DNA of 64,000 bases, from contig JAPNXP010000010.1 in NCBI GenBank assembly GCA_028753945.1, forward strand, positions 5,149,042 to 5,213,041, read 5' to 3'. Origin of the DNA: Hexactinellida sp. DTS-2022. Taxonomy: Eukaryota; Porifera; Hexactinellida. Shown here in pieces: positions 46,300-56,525 of the stretch (its first letter is position 1; every line of letters begins with the position of its first letter). The position numbers were made by a program, and so were the translations under genes. The notes under the pieces were generated by a model, which saw nothing but the letters and a program-made list of their open reading frames with translations, was not told the DNA's origin and ran no database searches.

Positions 46300-47097
46300 C
46301 GAGCCCTTCGGTCTCGGTCGCTTCGCGACGGATCACACTCTTACAAAAGTCACTTCGCGACTTTTGTTCGTTCGTGTTAGACACTACGCAACACAATTAA
46401 TTAACGGCCGCTTCGCGGCCTTACTCTCCTCAAATTAAGCCTGTGACTTGTAAATTTCACGTACTCAATTCAGTATGCTGCTATTTGGGACCCCAGTATG
46501 TCAATATATTAATTCATTCATTCATTCATGTTATTTACTAACCATGATTTACTGCATAGTAAATTGTTTGTAAATAGTTGAATTAATCAAGTATGCAATT
46601 TTGGAAATAATGTAGGTGAAGATTAAATCGTCAAACCTCAATATGTGCAATGACGCAGCAATTGGAGGTTACATTTTTGTAAGTGCCTGGCTCAGATTAA
46701 ATGCGAAAATTACAAAAATTTCTAGAGACATGCAATACATTCTGTTTTATAATGTGACAAAATTATTTGTCGATCGAATCAAAATTGTAAGAGCTGAATC
46801 CAAATTAGTTCCTATGTGACGTCACATTCCCATAATCGGTATACGCGTGTCTCATTTCATGTCCATCTAAAATTGTGGGCGAATCGAATAAAAACTAAAA
46901 GAGTTATTATCAAATATGAGCGTTTATGACGTCATAATCCCGTTATTTCGCTTAGAAAACCAATAGATCGTTGTCGCAGTACAAAATTACCCCTGGATAC
47001 AAATTTTCAGCTTTCTGGGACTCGTAGTCTTTCCAATTAGTTATGGACAAACACACAGACAAACACACACACAACAATTCCTCTTTTAATATATAGA
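46300..47097 (-). mobile_element. Helitron-like element (copy 6)
   Basis: Minus orientation with the same 3' end (GAGCCCTTCGGTCTCGGTCG in plus orientation) at 46300 after a TA microsatellite, and a 5' end TCTATATATTAAAAGAGG at about 47097. Includes the conserved block TGACGTCATAATCCCGTTAT near 46926. No coding capacity. Confidence 0.72.
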
Positions 47098-47399
47098 ATC
47101 ATATTATAGATAGATATCCAGGATTGGGGTCAAAATTGACCATAATATATTAGCCAACTAAATAAATCACCAAGTCCCTCAGTTAACGGCCGCTACGCAG
47201 CGGCGCAGTCTTACTATCTTAAATAACTAACATAAATAATAAGTTAATATGTTGTTTGTAAAAACTACAATATCTATACAGTTGTTTGACAATTAGTTAA
47301 CCTGTTCTGGAGTCAACCCGATCGGAACTGAACGAGATATTATACTACAGCATGCTTAATCTACCTATCCTATTATGTTGTGATGAGCATGAGACACCG

Positions 47400-47605
47400 T
47401 AAATATATCTCACACTCACCAAGATCAACTTGTGATGGGTAGTGGTTTCGTCCTATCTCAAGGACTCATCAGGAGGGTAACCCTCGACCACACTACAACT
47501 GGTCTACTCCAGTTCTAGTTACCAGTGAGCCATACCGTATGCCTTCTCAGGCCGAACGACTCACCTACGCTAGGATCCCTCTAGCGCACTCCTGTCGGCC
47601 ATCAT
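47400..47605 (-). repeat. Hammerhead-bearing repeat (second copy)
   Basis: About 200 bp of unusually even base composition in AT-rich flanks. It contains an intact hammerhead ribozyme on the minus strand and, 5' of it, a stretch with GGTAACTAGAACTGGAGTAG that parallels the ACTGGTAACAGATGCCGACT stretch preceding the ribozyme at 56.3 kb. The region further 5' has strong local inverted symmetry (GCGCTAGAGGGATCCTAGCG). Confidence 0.65.
47442..47491 (-). ncRNA. Hammerhead self-cleaving ribozyme, type III, intact core
   Basis: Read on the minus strand: GTGGTC (stem III 5' strand plus the GUC cleavage triplet), GAGGG-TTA-CCCTC (stem I hairpin), CTGATGA (core), GTCCT-TGAGAT-AGGAC (stem II hairpin), GAA (core), ACCAC (stem III 3' strand). 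All invariant core residues are present. Cleavage is predicted after the C of GTC (plus-strand 47486). Compared with the 56-kb copy, the last stem II pair is T-A instead of C-G, a compensatory change. Confidence 0.93.
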
Positions 47606-47816
47606 GACAATGTCATAATATCATAATTTCGATTGAGAATCCAATTAATCGATGCCGCAGTGCAAAATTATCCCTCGATACAAATTTCAGGCTCTTTGAT
47701 ACGCATTACCTTTCCAATTCATTCAGGACAAACAGCCAAAATGAAGAATATTTGTCTTAAAATATATACATACGTAGATAGATTACATCACGAAAATGTA
47801 GTAGCTCACCTGTCAT

Positions 47817-47972
47817 CATAGGCGTCGTAAATTCAAAGGTCAATCCTTCGGGCCGCCCGGGAATTCCGGGTAATGTTCGGGTAAACTCCGGGTATAGTAT
47901 TAGTAGCATAGGGGCAACCCTTCCGGGCCGCCCGGACATTTCCGGGCACCCGGGCGGGTTACTACGCCTATG
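47817..47972. mobile_element. hAT-like MITE with GC-rich palindromic interior
   Basis: A 156-bp element with ends CATAGGCGTCGTAA and, inverted, CATAGGCGTAGTAA and a perfect 8-bp target duplication CCTGTCAT (47809-47816, 47973-47980). The interior repeats GGGCCGCCCGG motifs. Confidence 0.85.
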
Positions 47973-48837
47973 CCTGTCATGATTTATTAAACCTAATAAT
48001 ATGCTTTTCGCCCTCACCAGTCAGACTGCTGCAAAATCATTAATTTGAAATCTCTCAAATTTATATCGAGAGTGATCTACGTAATTAATTCAAATGTACA
48101 TGTTATACTATCTACAAATATTCTTGAAGAAAGCAGGGATTAACATAAAAGTATTTACGGTTGACTCTCATTAATACGAACACATATAAGGGGAAATGTC
48201 GGTTAAAGAGTGCAATGTTTAATTCCTCTAGCCTATACAATGCATGCAAGGGACTCCAGTTAATACGAATTCCGGATTGTATGAACGATGTATATGAATA
48301 AATTCAATGTATAGCTCATCATGGGCAACTTGTGGAATGCCTTAAGTTCAAATTGTAATTCAAATTAAATAATTTTGGTAAAATTTAATTATTCATTGTT
48401 TCAGACTAACATGTAAATGCTGAGAAGATTGTAATCTGCAATGCTGATTTATAATTATATTTGGTAACCAAATCATTAAGTGCTCCCCAATTTTAGGAGC
48501 TCGCTCATTTTTTATTACAAGGATTGCATTTATACATTCACATAATGTAGTATGATCAGGTCCAGTAGGGTTCATTTAGATTCCGAGAAAGGGCAAATGG
48601 GCATTAATTTTATTGGTAAACAATATTTTTTTCACCAGTATTCGAATACGATTGGGCCAAGGCTCGGTGCTGGCAATGCTCGATACTGGCGCCAGACCAA
48701 GTGTAAATCAGCATATTGTAACAGTATTATTCACGATTCATAAATAATTCTTATCAAATGAAAAAATCCAACCAGTTGCAGTTTATTAACAAGTTGCAGC
48801 GAGCTTGTTAGCAATAATATTAAATTGAAAAATCTAA

Positions 48838-49260
48838 AATACAGCTGTGCAGTTAGCATTCTCATCTGGATGCACTATACTTTTGGCGGTTTATTGGTAG
48901 TCCATTAGGAAATGCTGTCTGCAAAGTTGTGATTTTAGATTTTTGTCGTGTCATTATCACTATATAGGTGTTAAACCATTTCAGAAAGGTGTTTCGGAAT
49001 GTAACGATCCTTTGTTATTCAAGATTGAGTATCAATATAATAGCTGATGAGTCATCATTTTTTCTGTATTCATGTTGGGTGATCTCTAAACAACGACAAA
49101 TACTTTTTAAAATATCGAATTCCCAAAATTGTAAAATCATGTGTTTCGCGATATCATCATTACCTCTAGGTATCAAGACCCATTTGTAAAGGTGTTACGT
49201 ACCAAAAGGAACTATTTAAAAATTGGGAGTTTGTTTCTAACTCGCATCATCTGAGATAAA
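48838..49260 (-). repeat. Diverged, inverted copy of the composite repeat unit and its hairpin
   Basis: The hairpin (48838-48950) and the following blocks (CTGATGAGTCATCA, GTTGGGTGAT, TCAAGACCCATTTGTAAAGG) match the end of the composite units at 25.6-35.7 kb in reverse orientation, with many substitutions. It shows that the unit is dispersed and not confined to the receptor intron. Confidence 0.7.
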
Positions 49261-50320
49261 TAACAGTTAGCAAATTAGTATTGCAAATTATTATTTAATT
49301 TATTCATAATTAAAACTAATCATGTGTAACTTGTAGATTGCCTTCAGTTCGAATAGTTATTCATATTTAATCAATACATATAGTGAACTTATGAATAAAT
49401 AGAGGTAATTTAATGCATTCTTCAGGTATCGAGCAATCCATCAAGAGATTATCTTTAACTTTATTATTTGAAAAACATTTGAGAATATCCATAAATCTAA
49501 ATGTATACATTCTTTCTAATGAGTAAATACTTTGCTAACTATAAATAACTAATCTACAAGTCAAGAATTAATCCAATATCAGTTAGAACAATTGTAAAAA
49601 TTTACTCAAAGTATTTGACGAAAAATCCAGGGTCAAGACTTAAGATAGAAAAATAATATATGGAAATGTTCGGATATATTAAATTGTATTTGGCTCATTA
49701 AATAGATCTATTTAAAGATGTTATTTACTCCTTGCTCATAAATATAAATATAAAGTGGTTCAAATATTTAATGAGCTCATTATCTATCTAGTCAATGTCT
49801 AAATACATACAACACCACAAAATTCAATATTTTCTGACATTAAAAATGATCTACTAGCGATCAAATGAAAATTACTTTAAGGAAGGGGTTGTCCACTTTA
49901 TAAGAAGTTCCAGAAATTTAGAAGAAATCATCACTACTAGATTAGTTAAACCAATGTTTAGTTCATAGGTTATTGGAATCTGCTTGTGGTACCTCAAACC
50001 GAGTGGAGTAGAAAGGGGTGGCGCAGGTAGAGCAATTGCGCCATCATTCTTTCACATTGCACGGTTAGTCGTGGTAAACAAGTTAGTACTAAGGTTTTGT
50101 ATTTATAAACCGAAAGATGCTCGCGCGCTACCCGTCCCGCTCATACGTCACCTGTCCGCCAGTAGCCCGGCGATGCTAACAACGCACCTGACACAGTACA
50201 ATCCTGAATAATTATAAAAATATTTCCCAGTTTTCCACCTTTTGTAAAATCTTCTCGCAGGTCACGCGATCACGTATACCTAGCCCTGGTCTAACCGAAT
50301 TTTCAATACATATTACATAC
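49261..50320. other. Intergenic stretch upstream of the pathogen-related gene
   Basis: AT-rich up to about 49980, then a G+C-richer segment (49990-50190) before the promoter of the next gene. No gene or repeat boundary is recognised. Confidence 0.4.
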
Positions 50321-50325
50321 ACAAC

Positions 50326-50333
50326 TATAAAAG
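50326..50333 (+). promoter_or_regulatory. TATA box of the pathogen-related gene
   Basis: TATAAAAG, a consensus TATA element, lies 63-70 nt upstream of the ATG at 50396, implying transcription start near 50355-50365 and a 5' leader of 30-40 nt. Confidence 0.55.
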
Positions 50334-50395
50334 CATTATTGAGGGATTAATGCACATTTGGTAAGCAACTATTATAATACTCGATAATTGGAACA

Positions 50396-51118
50396 ATGGC
50401 AGAAGAGCTTCCCGTAATAGCTCTATCAAGTGAAGAAAAGAAGAATCTTCGTGATGAAATAAATAAAATTAAAATTGAGCACAATCTAACAGAACCAGCT
50501 CGTAAGTACATTGATGAAGAGAACTGTGTTTGGAGGTATGGCAGTAAACCTGACTATACACTGGCTAATTACCAATTTTTTCTGGGAAAAACACAGAATC
50601 ATGCAGAAGGATCGCTTGAAAAAATTGTCGAGGATCTGGTAAAGACTTGGGAAATGGAATCAACGCATAAGTCTGATGTAAATGATTGGAAAACAATCGA
50701 GCAACAAGAAGGAGTTTATCATATTTCGGCTAATAATTGGAAGAGGTTTGACAAAAATGAAGCTATTAAAGTTGGCAATTATAATGTTTTGATGAGTGAA
50801 TGTCCGAAATCAATCTGGAACGGAGCAGAGCTAACATTCGAGGATTCACTTCATGTATTTAGAAGTTCTTTTAAAGCATTCCCATGGGAAGTGCTTAGGG
50901 TGATAAGTCCTCCTCCTGCAGTCACATTCAGTTGGAGACACTGGGCATACTTCAATGGTAGTTACAAGGGAAACGAAGGAAAAGGAGAGTTGGTAGAAAT
51001 GTTTGGGTTTGCTGTTGTTAAAGTTAACGAAGAGTTGAAAATTCAAGATATTAAGATATTTTACGAACCAGAGTCTTTTATAGAAGTTCTAGAAGGTAAA
51101 AAGATGCAAAAGAGTTGA
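50396..51118 (+). CDS. Pathogen-related protein-like (SnoaL/NTF2-like fold)
   Basis: An intact 240-residue single-exon gene. Landmarks in order: VWRYGSKPDYTLANYQFF (about 46-62), GSLEKIVEDLVKTWEME (about 72-88), HKSDVNDWKTI, VGNYNVLM, SLHVFRSSFKAFPWEVLRV (about 151-169), and PPPAVTFSWRHWAYFNGSY (about 172-190). I recall this arrangement from the 'pathogen-related protein' family of plants and fungi, a SnoaL/NTF2-like alpha+beta barrel of unknown biochemical role. There is no signal peptide or membrane segment, so it is probably cytosolic. The start is favoured by a TATA box 65 nt upstream and the first in-frame ATG. Presence in an animal-type genome is patchy, so horizontal acquisition or wide loss is possible. 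Function is not known; base composition resembles its neighbours. Confidence 0.82.
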   Translation: MAEELPVIALSSEEKKNLRDEINKIKIEHNLTEPARKYIDEENCVWRYGSKPDYTLANYQFFLGKTQNHAEGSLEKIVEDLVKTWEMESTHKSDVNDWKTIEQQEGVYHISANNWKRFDKNEAIKVGNYNVLMSECPKSIWNGAELTFEDSLHVFRSSFKAFPWEVLRVISPPPAVTFSWRHWAYFNGSYKGNEGKGELVEMFGFAVVKVNEELKIQDIKIFYEPESFIEVLEGKKMQKS

Positions 51119-51299
51119 AATTTGAAAAGAGATTAGTTGGGGATCTTACTTGTCCATTTATTAACAAAGTATGACGCGTGTGGTATTTGGTATCGGACTA
51201 ATATGAATTTAATATTTTTGTAATATTATCTTTTAGCTTTTGTATTTACATTTCATGAACTTTTTAAGTTCTGTGATTAAATTTTATTGTTGTTGTTCG

Positions 51300-51370
51300 C
51301 AATTGAAAAAAGCGAGATAGCGTAGGGGTTTAGTGATCCGTAGCGAAGCGACCGAGACCTAAGGGCTCAG
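51300..51370 (+). mobile_element. Helitron-like 3'-end fragment
   Basis: GTAGCGAAGCGACCGAGACC then TAAGGGCTCAG followed by T, matching the 3' end of the Helitron-like family. The 5' part is missing. Confidence 0.6.
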
Positions 51371-51544
51371 TTTGTTTGCCCAGAATTCACAGGAAATATT
51401 AGAAGAGATGTGAGGAATAAAAATTGTTTCCAGTAGTTTACATGGGTTTGTAAGCGAATATTTTGGTTGGTAAATTCTTCAAAGCTACTTATTCTGGATA
51501 CACCATTCTAACTGATTTGGCTAATGTTTAGAACTTTAATATAA

Positions 51545-51640
51545 CGAGCCCTTCGGTATCGGTCGCTTTGCGACGGTTCGGCGCTTCACGCCTCAATTTA
51601 CGACCGCTGCGCGGCCTTACTACGCCTTGAAACATAATCA
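51545..51640 (-). mobile_element. Helitron-like 3'-end fragment
   Basis: Plus-strand CGAGCCCTTCGGTATCGGTC followed by GCTTTGCGAC is the inverted 3' end of the Helitron-like family. It is truncated after about 95 bp. Confidence 0.6.
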
Positions 51641-51989
51641 TTTATAATTATACATCTCTGTGGTGTATCATAAATTTCATTTTCTTACTACTTTATAATA
51701 ATTTTATAACAGGAATACTAAAATATGGATTTATTTCATACCCCAAAGGATACTAAATCACAAAATGGCGACATTCTAAAAATTTAAAAAATTCTAAACA
51801 TGTTAAAATACAAGTAGTATCCGAGTTACAACTTAATATTTTCGTCCATAAACGTATATAAAGTGCTGGTTTATATATAATCATTCTCATTATATATTCG
51901 AAAAAATATACTAAGTATATTAGCAAAATATCTTCATTTTCTCGTAGTTCTTTTAGACTCGAATTGTATATATAGTATATTTGTGGTGT

Positions 51990-52400
51990 CATCATTAAAT
52001 GGCGCCTAAACAGCTTAACCACAAATCTGATAATCTCAAATGTGGTTCCATTGGACTCGCAATGGTTGATTACCCCATATACAACCCAAATAATAACAAT
52101 AGGAGGCATAGTTTATGCTATAATGAAATTTATAAACTGGCCTTCTATTTTTTGGGCCTTCTCGGTGACATACACGGCCGTGTATTAAGTAGGCCATGGT
52201 CTAATGACTCTAATCCTTCAAACATACAAGAGGATAACGCTTTGGTATAATTGTTGCTATTCAATTCCAGGTAGCCAAGTTTAGTCGATTCCTTAAAAGT
52301 GTTTTGTTTTAAACCTGTAATGCCTCCTTCATTCCACGTAAACGAATCCAATTTATATAGTCCCCCACATGTGGTGTTATCCAATATTAGATTCGACACA
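51990..52400 (-). pseudogene. Remnant of a leucine-rich-repeat/adhesion-type gene
   Basis: A minus-strand frame from about 52400 reads ITGLKQNTFKESTKLGYLEL, then NSNNY and FEGLESL, the spacing of one to two leucine-rich repeats. Further 3', TTFEIIRFVVKLF closely matches SFENLRFVVKLF in the EGF/TM pseudogene at 63.4 kb. Stops and a frameshift separate the two parts. A decayed paralogue of a gene combining LRRs with that block is the simplest reading. Confidence 0.4.
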
Positions 52401-52707
52401 CATTTATGTGCGTAAATCCTTGGGGGGGGGGGGGAAGACGCATCCCCAAAACCTTGTGGAATGGAGGGGACACCTATATAAATCGCCCCCCCTCTTCCCC
52501 TTACGCAGGGTGTGTAGTTGGTGGGAACAGTTTCATCTAGAAACAAGCGTTTCTCAAACTGGATGTCATGAAAAATTTCAGGGGCTCGTGATATACAATA
52601 AATTTCTGAAAGAACAGCTTGATTTTGCTAAAATTTATTCTTCATATTTTATATCCAAAAAGTAAGCAAAAGTGAGATAGTCCCATACGTATATATATAT
52701 ATATATA

Positions 52708-53196
52708 CGAGCCCTTCGGTTTCGGTCGCTTTGCGACAGACGGTGATACGCACCTCAAGTTAACGGCCGCTACGCGGCCTTACTCCTCACTAAACAATTA
52801 ATTATATAGTTAGTAATATTTGTCATAGTTAAATACTTATAATACCCGTTGAAAGCTAACTTCTAGATTGATTTTGATTTTTCATTAAAATTTGTTTGGC
52901 TATTTGTGTAAACAGCAACAAATATTCATATTAAAAATTTCTAAATTCGAAATTCGTGTTCAGCATACTTGTTAACCTATAATACCCGTTGAAGGTTAAC
53001 TTCTAGGTTGATTTTGAATTTTAATTAATTTGTTTACGTATTTTGTGTAAATAACAACAATAAGTATTCATATTAGAAATATATAAACGCGAAATTCGAA
53101 ATCAGCATACTTGTTTACATATTATGACATTTTTTTACCTATCATAACATTTGGAACTTAGTCTCTATCTCAATTATAAATGCGGTTTCTATTCCC
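52708..53196 (-). mobile_element. Helitron-like element (copy 7), 5'-truncated
   Basis: The 3' end is at 52708 (CGAGCCCTTCGG in plus orientation, after a TA microsatellite). About two minisatellite units follow, then the region next to the 5' end (GCGGTTTCTATTCCCC), where another repeat (ACCGGAGTTCGTTATAACCG) cuts it at about 53197. Confidence 0.68.
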
Positions 53197-53412
53197 CAAC
53201 CGGAGTTCGTTATAACCGGAGTAAAATCAATAGCTAGAGGCAATATGGGATTTAAATGACTTCGTTATAAGCGGAATTTCGTTATATCCATTTCGTTGTA
53301 ACCGAAGTTTTAATAATGCAATAAGATAGAAGGATTTCCGGACCATTGAATGACTTCGTTATAAGCAGGTACTTCGTTATATCCGACTTGGTTATAATGG
53401 GAGTTGACTGTA
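53197..53412. repeat. Pogo-like repeat rich in GTTATAACCGGAG motifs
   Basis: Repeated CTTCGTTATAAGCGGA-type motifs; the right end inverted reads CAGTCAACTCCCATTATAAC, similar to pogo/Tigger termini, and is followed by TA. The left end is missing. Confidence 0.55.
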
Positions 53413-54550
53413 TACTGCTGTCCGAACTCTGAATATATCGCATGATGTAGTGAACTTGTCGGCTAAGACTAGTGAATAGAATAATTCAAGTATAATAAGT
53501 ATACTAATTTGATCTCATTTCAGACATCCTTTAGCTTTAACTATCTGAGTTAATATGTCTGAGGAATGACAAGAATTGTACTGCAATGATGGGTTTTAAA
53601 AATTGGAAACAAGACATTAGTTCTATATTATGACTGATTGTCCATAATTAACTGGAAAGACAATACACTAAAACCTCCGAGATCCGACCGGAGCTCTCAG
53701 ATACGGGTACCCTTAGGCCTTAGTGGTGTAAGTCAAGCTAATAGCCTAATTATGTATTAATATAACCAATAATAGAGTTTAATGATAATAGTACGTACTT
53801 ATATTGTAACAAAAACCTATTTTAAATTATCCACAACCCCTTAAAAACATCAGTATTAATTTTGAATTAATCTAGAAAACATAGATAAGATTAGACACTT
53901 TCGGATATCACATGTACTAGCGATTGTATTTCTGAGTGTCGGACAAAGTATCAGATACGAACACCCTCCGGACAACAGTTGCCTAGATTAGAAAGGTGTG
54001 AGTATACTTCTCAAACAGTTGAAAATTTGCATCCAGGGATTCATTTTGTACTGCGACAACGATGTATTGGATTTTCAATCGAAATTATTATATTATGATA
54101 TAATAAATTGCACGGTATCACAAATTGCACGGTATCACAAAACAACATACACGTATTTACTTATTCTTTATGATAGTTTTTAAGAGAGTAAAACTAAGAC
54201 CGATACGTATCGGCCGTAAACTGAGGCACGTGGTGATTTGTTTGTTTGAATAATTTATGATGGTTGTATGGTAGTATTACCAAAAGCTCCCACCAAAATA
54301 CTTTTTCTAGCGTAATTAAATAAATAGCATAAAAACATGATGGACGCTCATTATGTACAAACCTACTTACACGTATATACATAATAATCACAAAATTCTA
54401 CATGTGTATTATTAAGAAACTGTGAGGCTTATTAAAGCCAGTTGAGGAAAGTAATTCGATGTACTACATTTCCTGTGTAAGGCTGAGGGCTAGAGGGCGA
54501 GTACCAATTAACCTAACCATCCGACAATTTCCAAAAAAATTCTCCATACT
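53413..54550. other. Intergenic stretch
   Basis: No gene or clear repeat boundary recognised. Confidence 0.4.
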
Positions 54551-54901
54551 CATACCTGCCAACCGTACAGGGATTCCCTGTACAATACAGGGATTTTAAG
54601 CATTTTGGCATTTCCGTACAGGGATTTTTTCATTTGTACAGGGATTTTTATCTAGGAAAAATTACTGATTGTGAGTCCAATAATTCCTAGAACATGTTTA
54701 CACCATCAAAATGTATCATTTTGTATTGTGTAAATTAAATGTTCATATTCAAGAATACAGGGATTCTCTGTACAGTCTATATAATCCAATGTTTTCACCT
54801 TTCCTAAAAAACCTTTGGGTGTGTACAGGGATTTTGGCCAATGTACAGGAGAAAATTGGAGCCCCGTACAGGGATATGACTCAAATAGGTTGGCAGGTAT
54901 G
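54551..54901. mobile_element. CATACCTGCCAACC-ended element (second copy)
   Basis: 351 bp, ends CATACCTGCCAACC on both sides, direct repeat CATACT (54545-54550, 54902-54907), and multiple internal GTACAGGGAT motifs. Same family as 42991-43297. Confidence 0.82.
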
Positions 54902-54921
54902 CATACTTGCAGATAAATTGG

Positions 54922-55978
54922 GGGGCTGACTGAATAGTGGAATCTAGTGTAATCTAGTGGAACCTAGTGGAATCCAGTGGAATCTAGGGTAACTGAATGG
55001 TGGAATCTAGTGGAATCCAGTGGAATCTAGTGGAATCTAGTGGAATTACTAAATTTTAGTGGAATTGACTGAACGGTGGAATCGAGTGGATTTTCTAAAA
55101 ACCGACTGAACAGTGGAATCGAGTGGAATCTTTGACTGAATAGTGGAATCGAGTGGAATTTGACTGAATAGTGGAATCGAGTGGAATTTGACTGAATAGT
55201 GGAATCAAGTGGAATTTGATTAAATTGTTAAACACTACGTATATGCTACGTGTGTATCATATTACGTTAATTTTCGCCCATGTAAAATTGTTTGCAATGA
55301 TTGAACTAATGTTGTGCATGAAGTGGCACAATATGATACTATATTAGTATTCTTACTAATCATCTCTATTGAACTGCCCAATGAATACCAACTGGATTTG
55401 ATAAGTTGTTGATAAATAATGTTAATAAGATGTGTCTAAATAACATGGTAACAAAGCCTAACTAATAAATCCTATTGTGTCACTTCATGCACAACACTAG
55501 TTCAATCATTGCAAACAATTGTACATGGGCGAAAATTAACGTAATATGATACACACGTAGCTTATAGCATATACGTACGTAGTGTTTAACAATTTAATCA
55601 AATTCCACTCGATTCCACTTTTCAGTCAAATTCCACTAGATTCCACTCGATTCCACTATTCAGTCAAATTCCACTCGATTCCACTATTCAGTCAAAGATT
55701 CCACTCGATTCCACTGTTCAGTCGGTTTTTAGAAAATCCACTCGATTCCACCGTTCAGTCAATTCCACTAAAATTTAGTAATTCCACTAGATTCCACTGG
55801 ATTCCACTAGATTCCACCATTCAGTCACCCTAGATTCCACTAGATTCCACTGGATTCCACTAGGTTCCACTGGATTCCACTAGATTCCACCATTCAGTCA
55901 CCCTAGATTCCACTGGATTCCACTAGATTCCACTGGATTCCACTAGATTCCACTAGATTCCACTATTCAGTCAGCCCC
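54922..55978. mobile_element. Foldback MULE with satellite arms and 9-bp target duplication
   Basis: A 1,057-bp palindromic element. Its arms of about 450-500 bp begin GGGGCTGACTGAATAGTGG. The outer part of each arm is a tandem array of GTGGAATCTAGTGGAATC and GACTGAATAGTGGAATCGA units; the inner part is a unique palindromic block (containing TTTTCGCCCATGTA). A perfect 9-bp direct repeat ATAAATTGG flanks it (54913-54921, 55979-55987); 9 bp is the Mutator hallmark. No transposase frame is present, so it must depend on a MULE elsewhere. Confidence 0.9.
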
Positions 55979-56189
55979 ATAAATTGGTTATACTACTAAG
56001 TTCAAAAGCCTAATTATTTAATAAATACAGTTGCTATAACATATCTCTACTTAAGGTACATAGTAAGTAGTAAATATGTATAAAAGAGTAGTATTCTTTA
56101 ATATACCACTAAAGTTGAAATTCAAGTAATACATTATTGCAAGATGAAACACCAATCGAAAATACAATGATTATTTTGTTTGCATGCTG

Positions 56190-56525
56190 ATGTTGTGAGT
56201 ATCACCTGGCCTTCAGGAGTATGGTCCTTGGGAAAGGCCATAGGTTGTCAGTACGGGCTGACTAGGACTACGGGTCCTAGTATTGACTAGCCGGCAGTAC
56301 GAACTGGTAACAGATGCCGACTGGCATTAGTGGAAGATGTGGTCGAGGGTTACCCTCCTGATGAGTCCCTACAATGGGACGAAACCACTGACTGACATAT
56401 TATCCCTGTGAGTTGAAGTCGACTAGAGCCGCTAGTCTTCATACTAGTTGGTGGCCTCATCTCATATCATTAGTACCTGCTCATTAAAATGATATGAGAT
56501 GAGGCCACCAAATAGTATGAAGACA
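56190..56525 (+). repeat. Hammerhead-bearing repeat (best-preserved copy)
   Basis: It contains an upstream structured block (GTCCTTGGGAAAGGCCATAG, CAGTACGGGCTGACTAGGAC), the intact ribozyme, and a downstream perfect-looking hairpin of about 90 nt (56434-56524). The hairpin arms read GTCTTCATACTA and GGTGGCCTCATCTCATAT. Modules are shared with the copies at 3.8-4.0 kb and 47.4-47.6 kb. No protein frame is present. The element type (retrozyme-like or Penelope-associated) cannot be decided from one window. Confidence 0.75.
56339..56388 (+). ncRNA. Hammerhead self-cleaving ribozyme, type III, intact core
   Basis: GTGGTC (56339-56344, stem III 5' strand plus GUC triplet), GAGGG-TTA-CCCTC (56345-56357, stem I), CTGATGA (56358-56364), GTCCC-TACAAT-GGGAC (56365-56380, stem II), GAA (56381-56383), ACCAC (56384-56388, stem III 3' strand). 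All conserved core residues are present. Stem I is closed and stem III is open, which defines type III. Cleavage is predicted after 56344. The 5-bp stem III is short, as in dimer-active hammerheads of small repetitive elements. Confidence 0.94.

Noticed and set aside
49040-49056. CTGATGAGTCATCA resembling a hammerhead core
   Set aside because: No GAA partner, stem II or stem III is present; it is part of the diverged composite repeat, whose other copies carry the same block.
55582-55833. 83-residue frame with a repetitive FHSIPLFSQ pattern
   Set aside because: It is a translation of the satellite arm of the foldback MULE.
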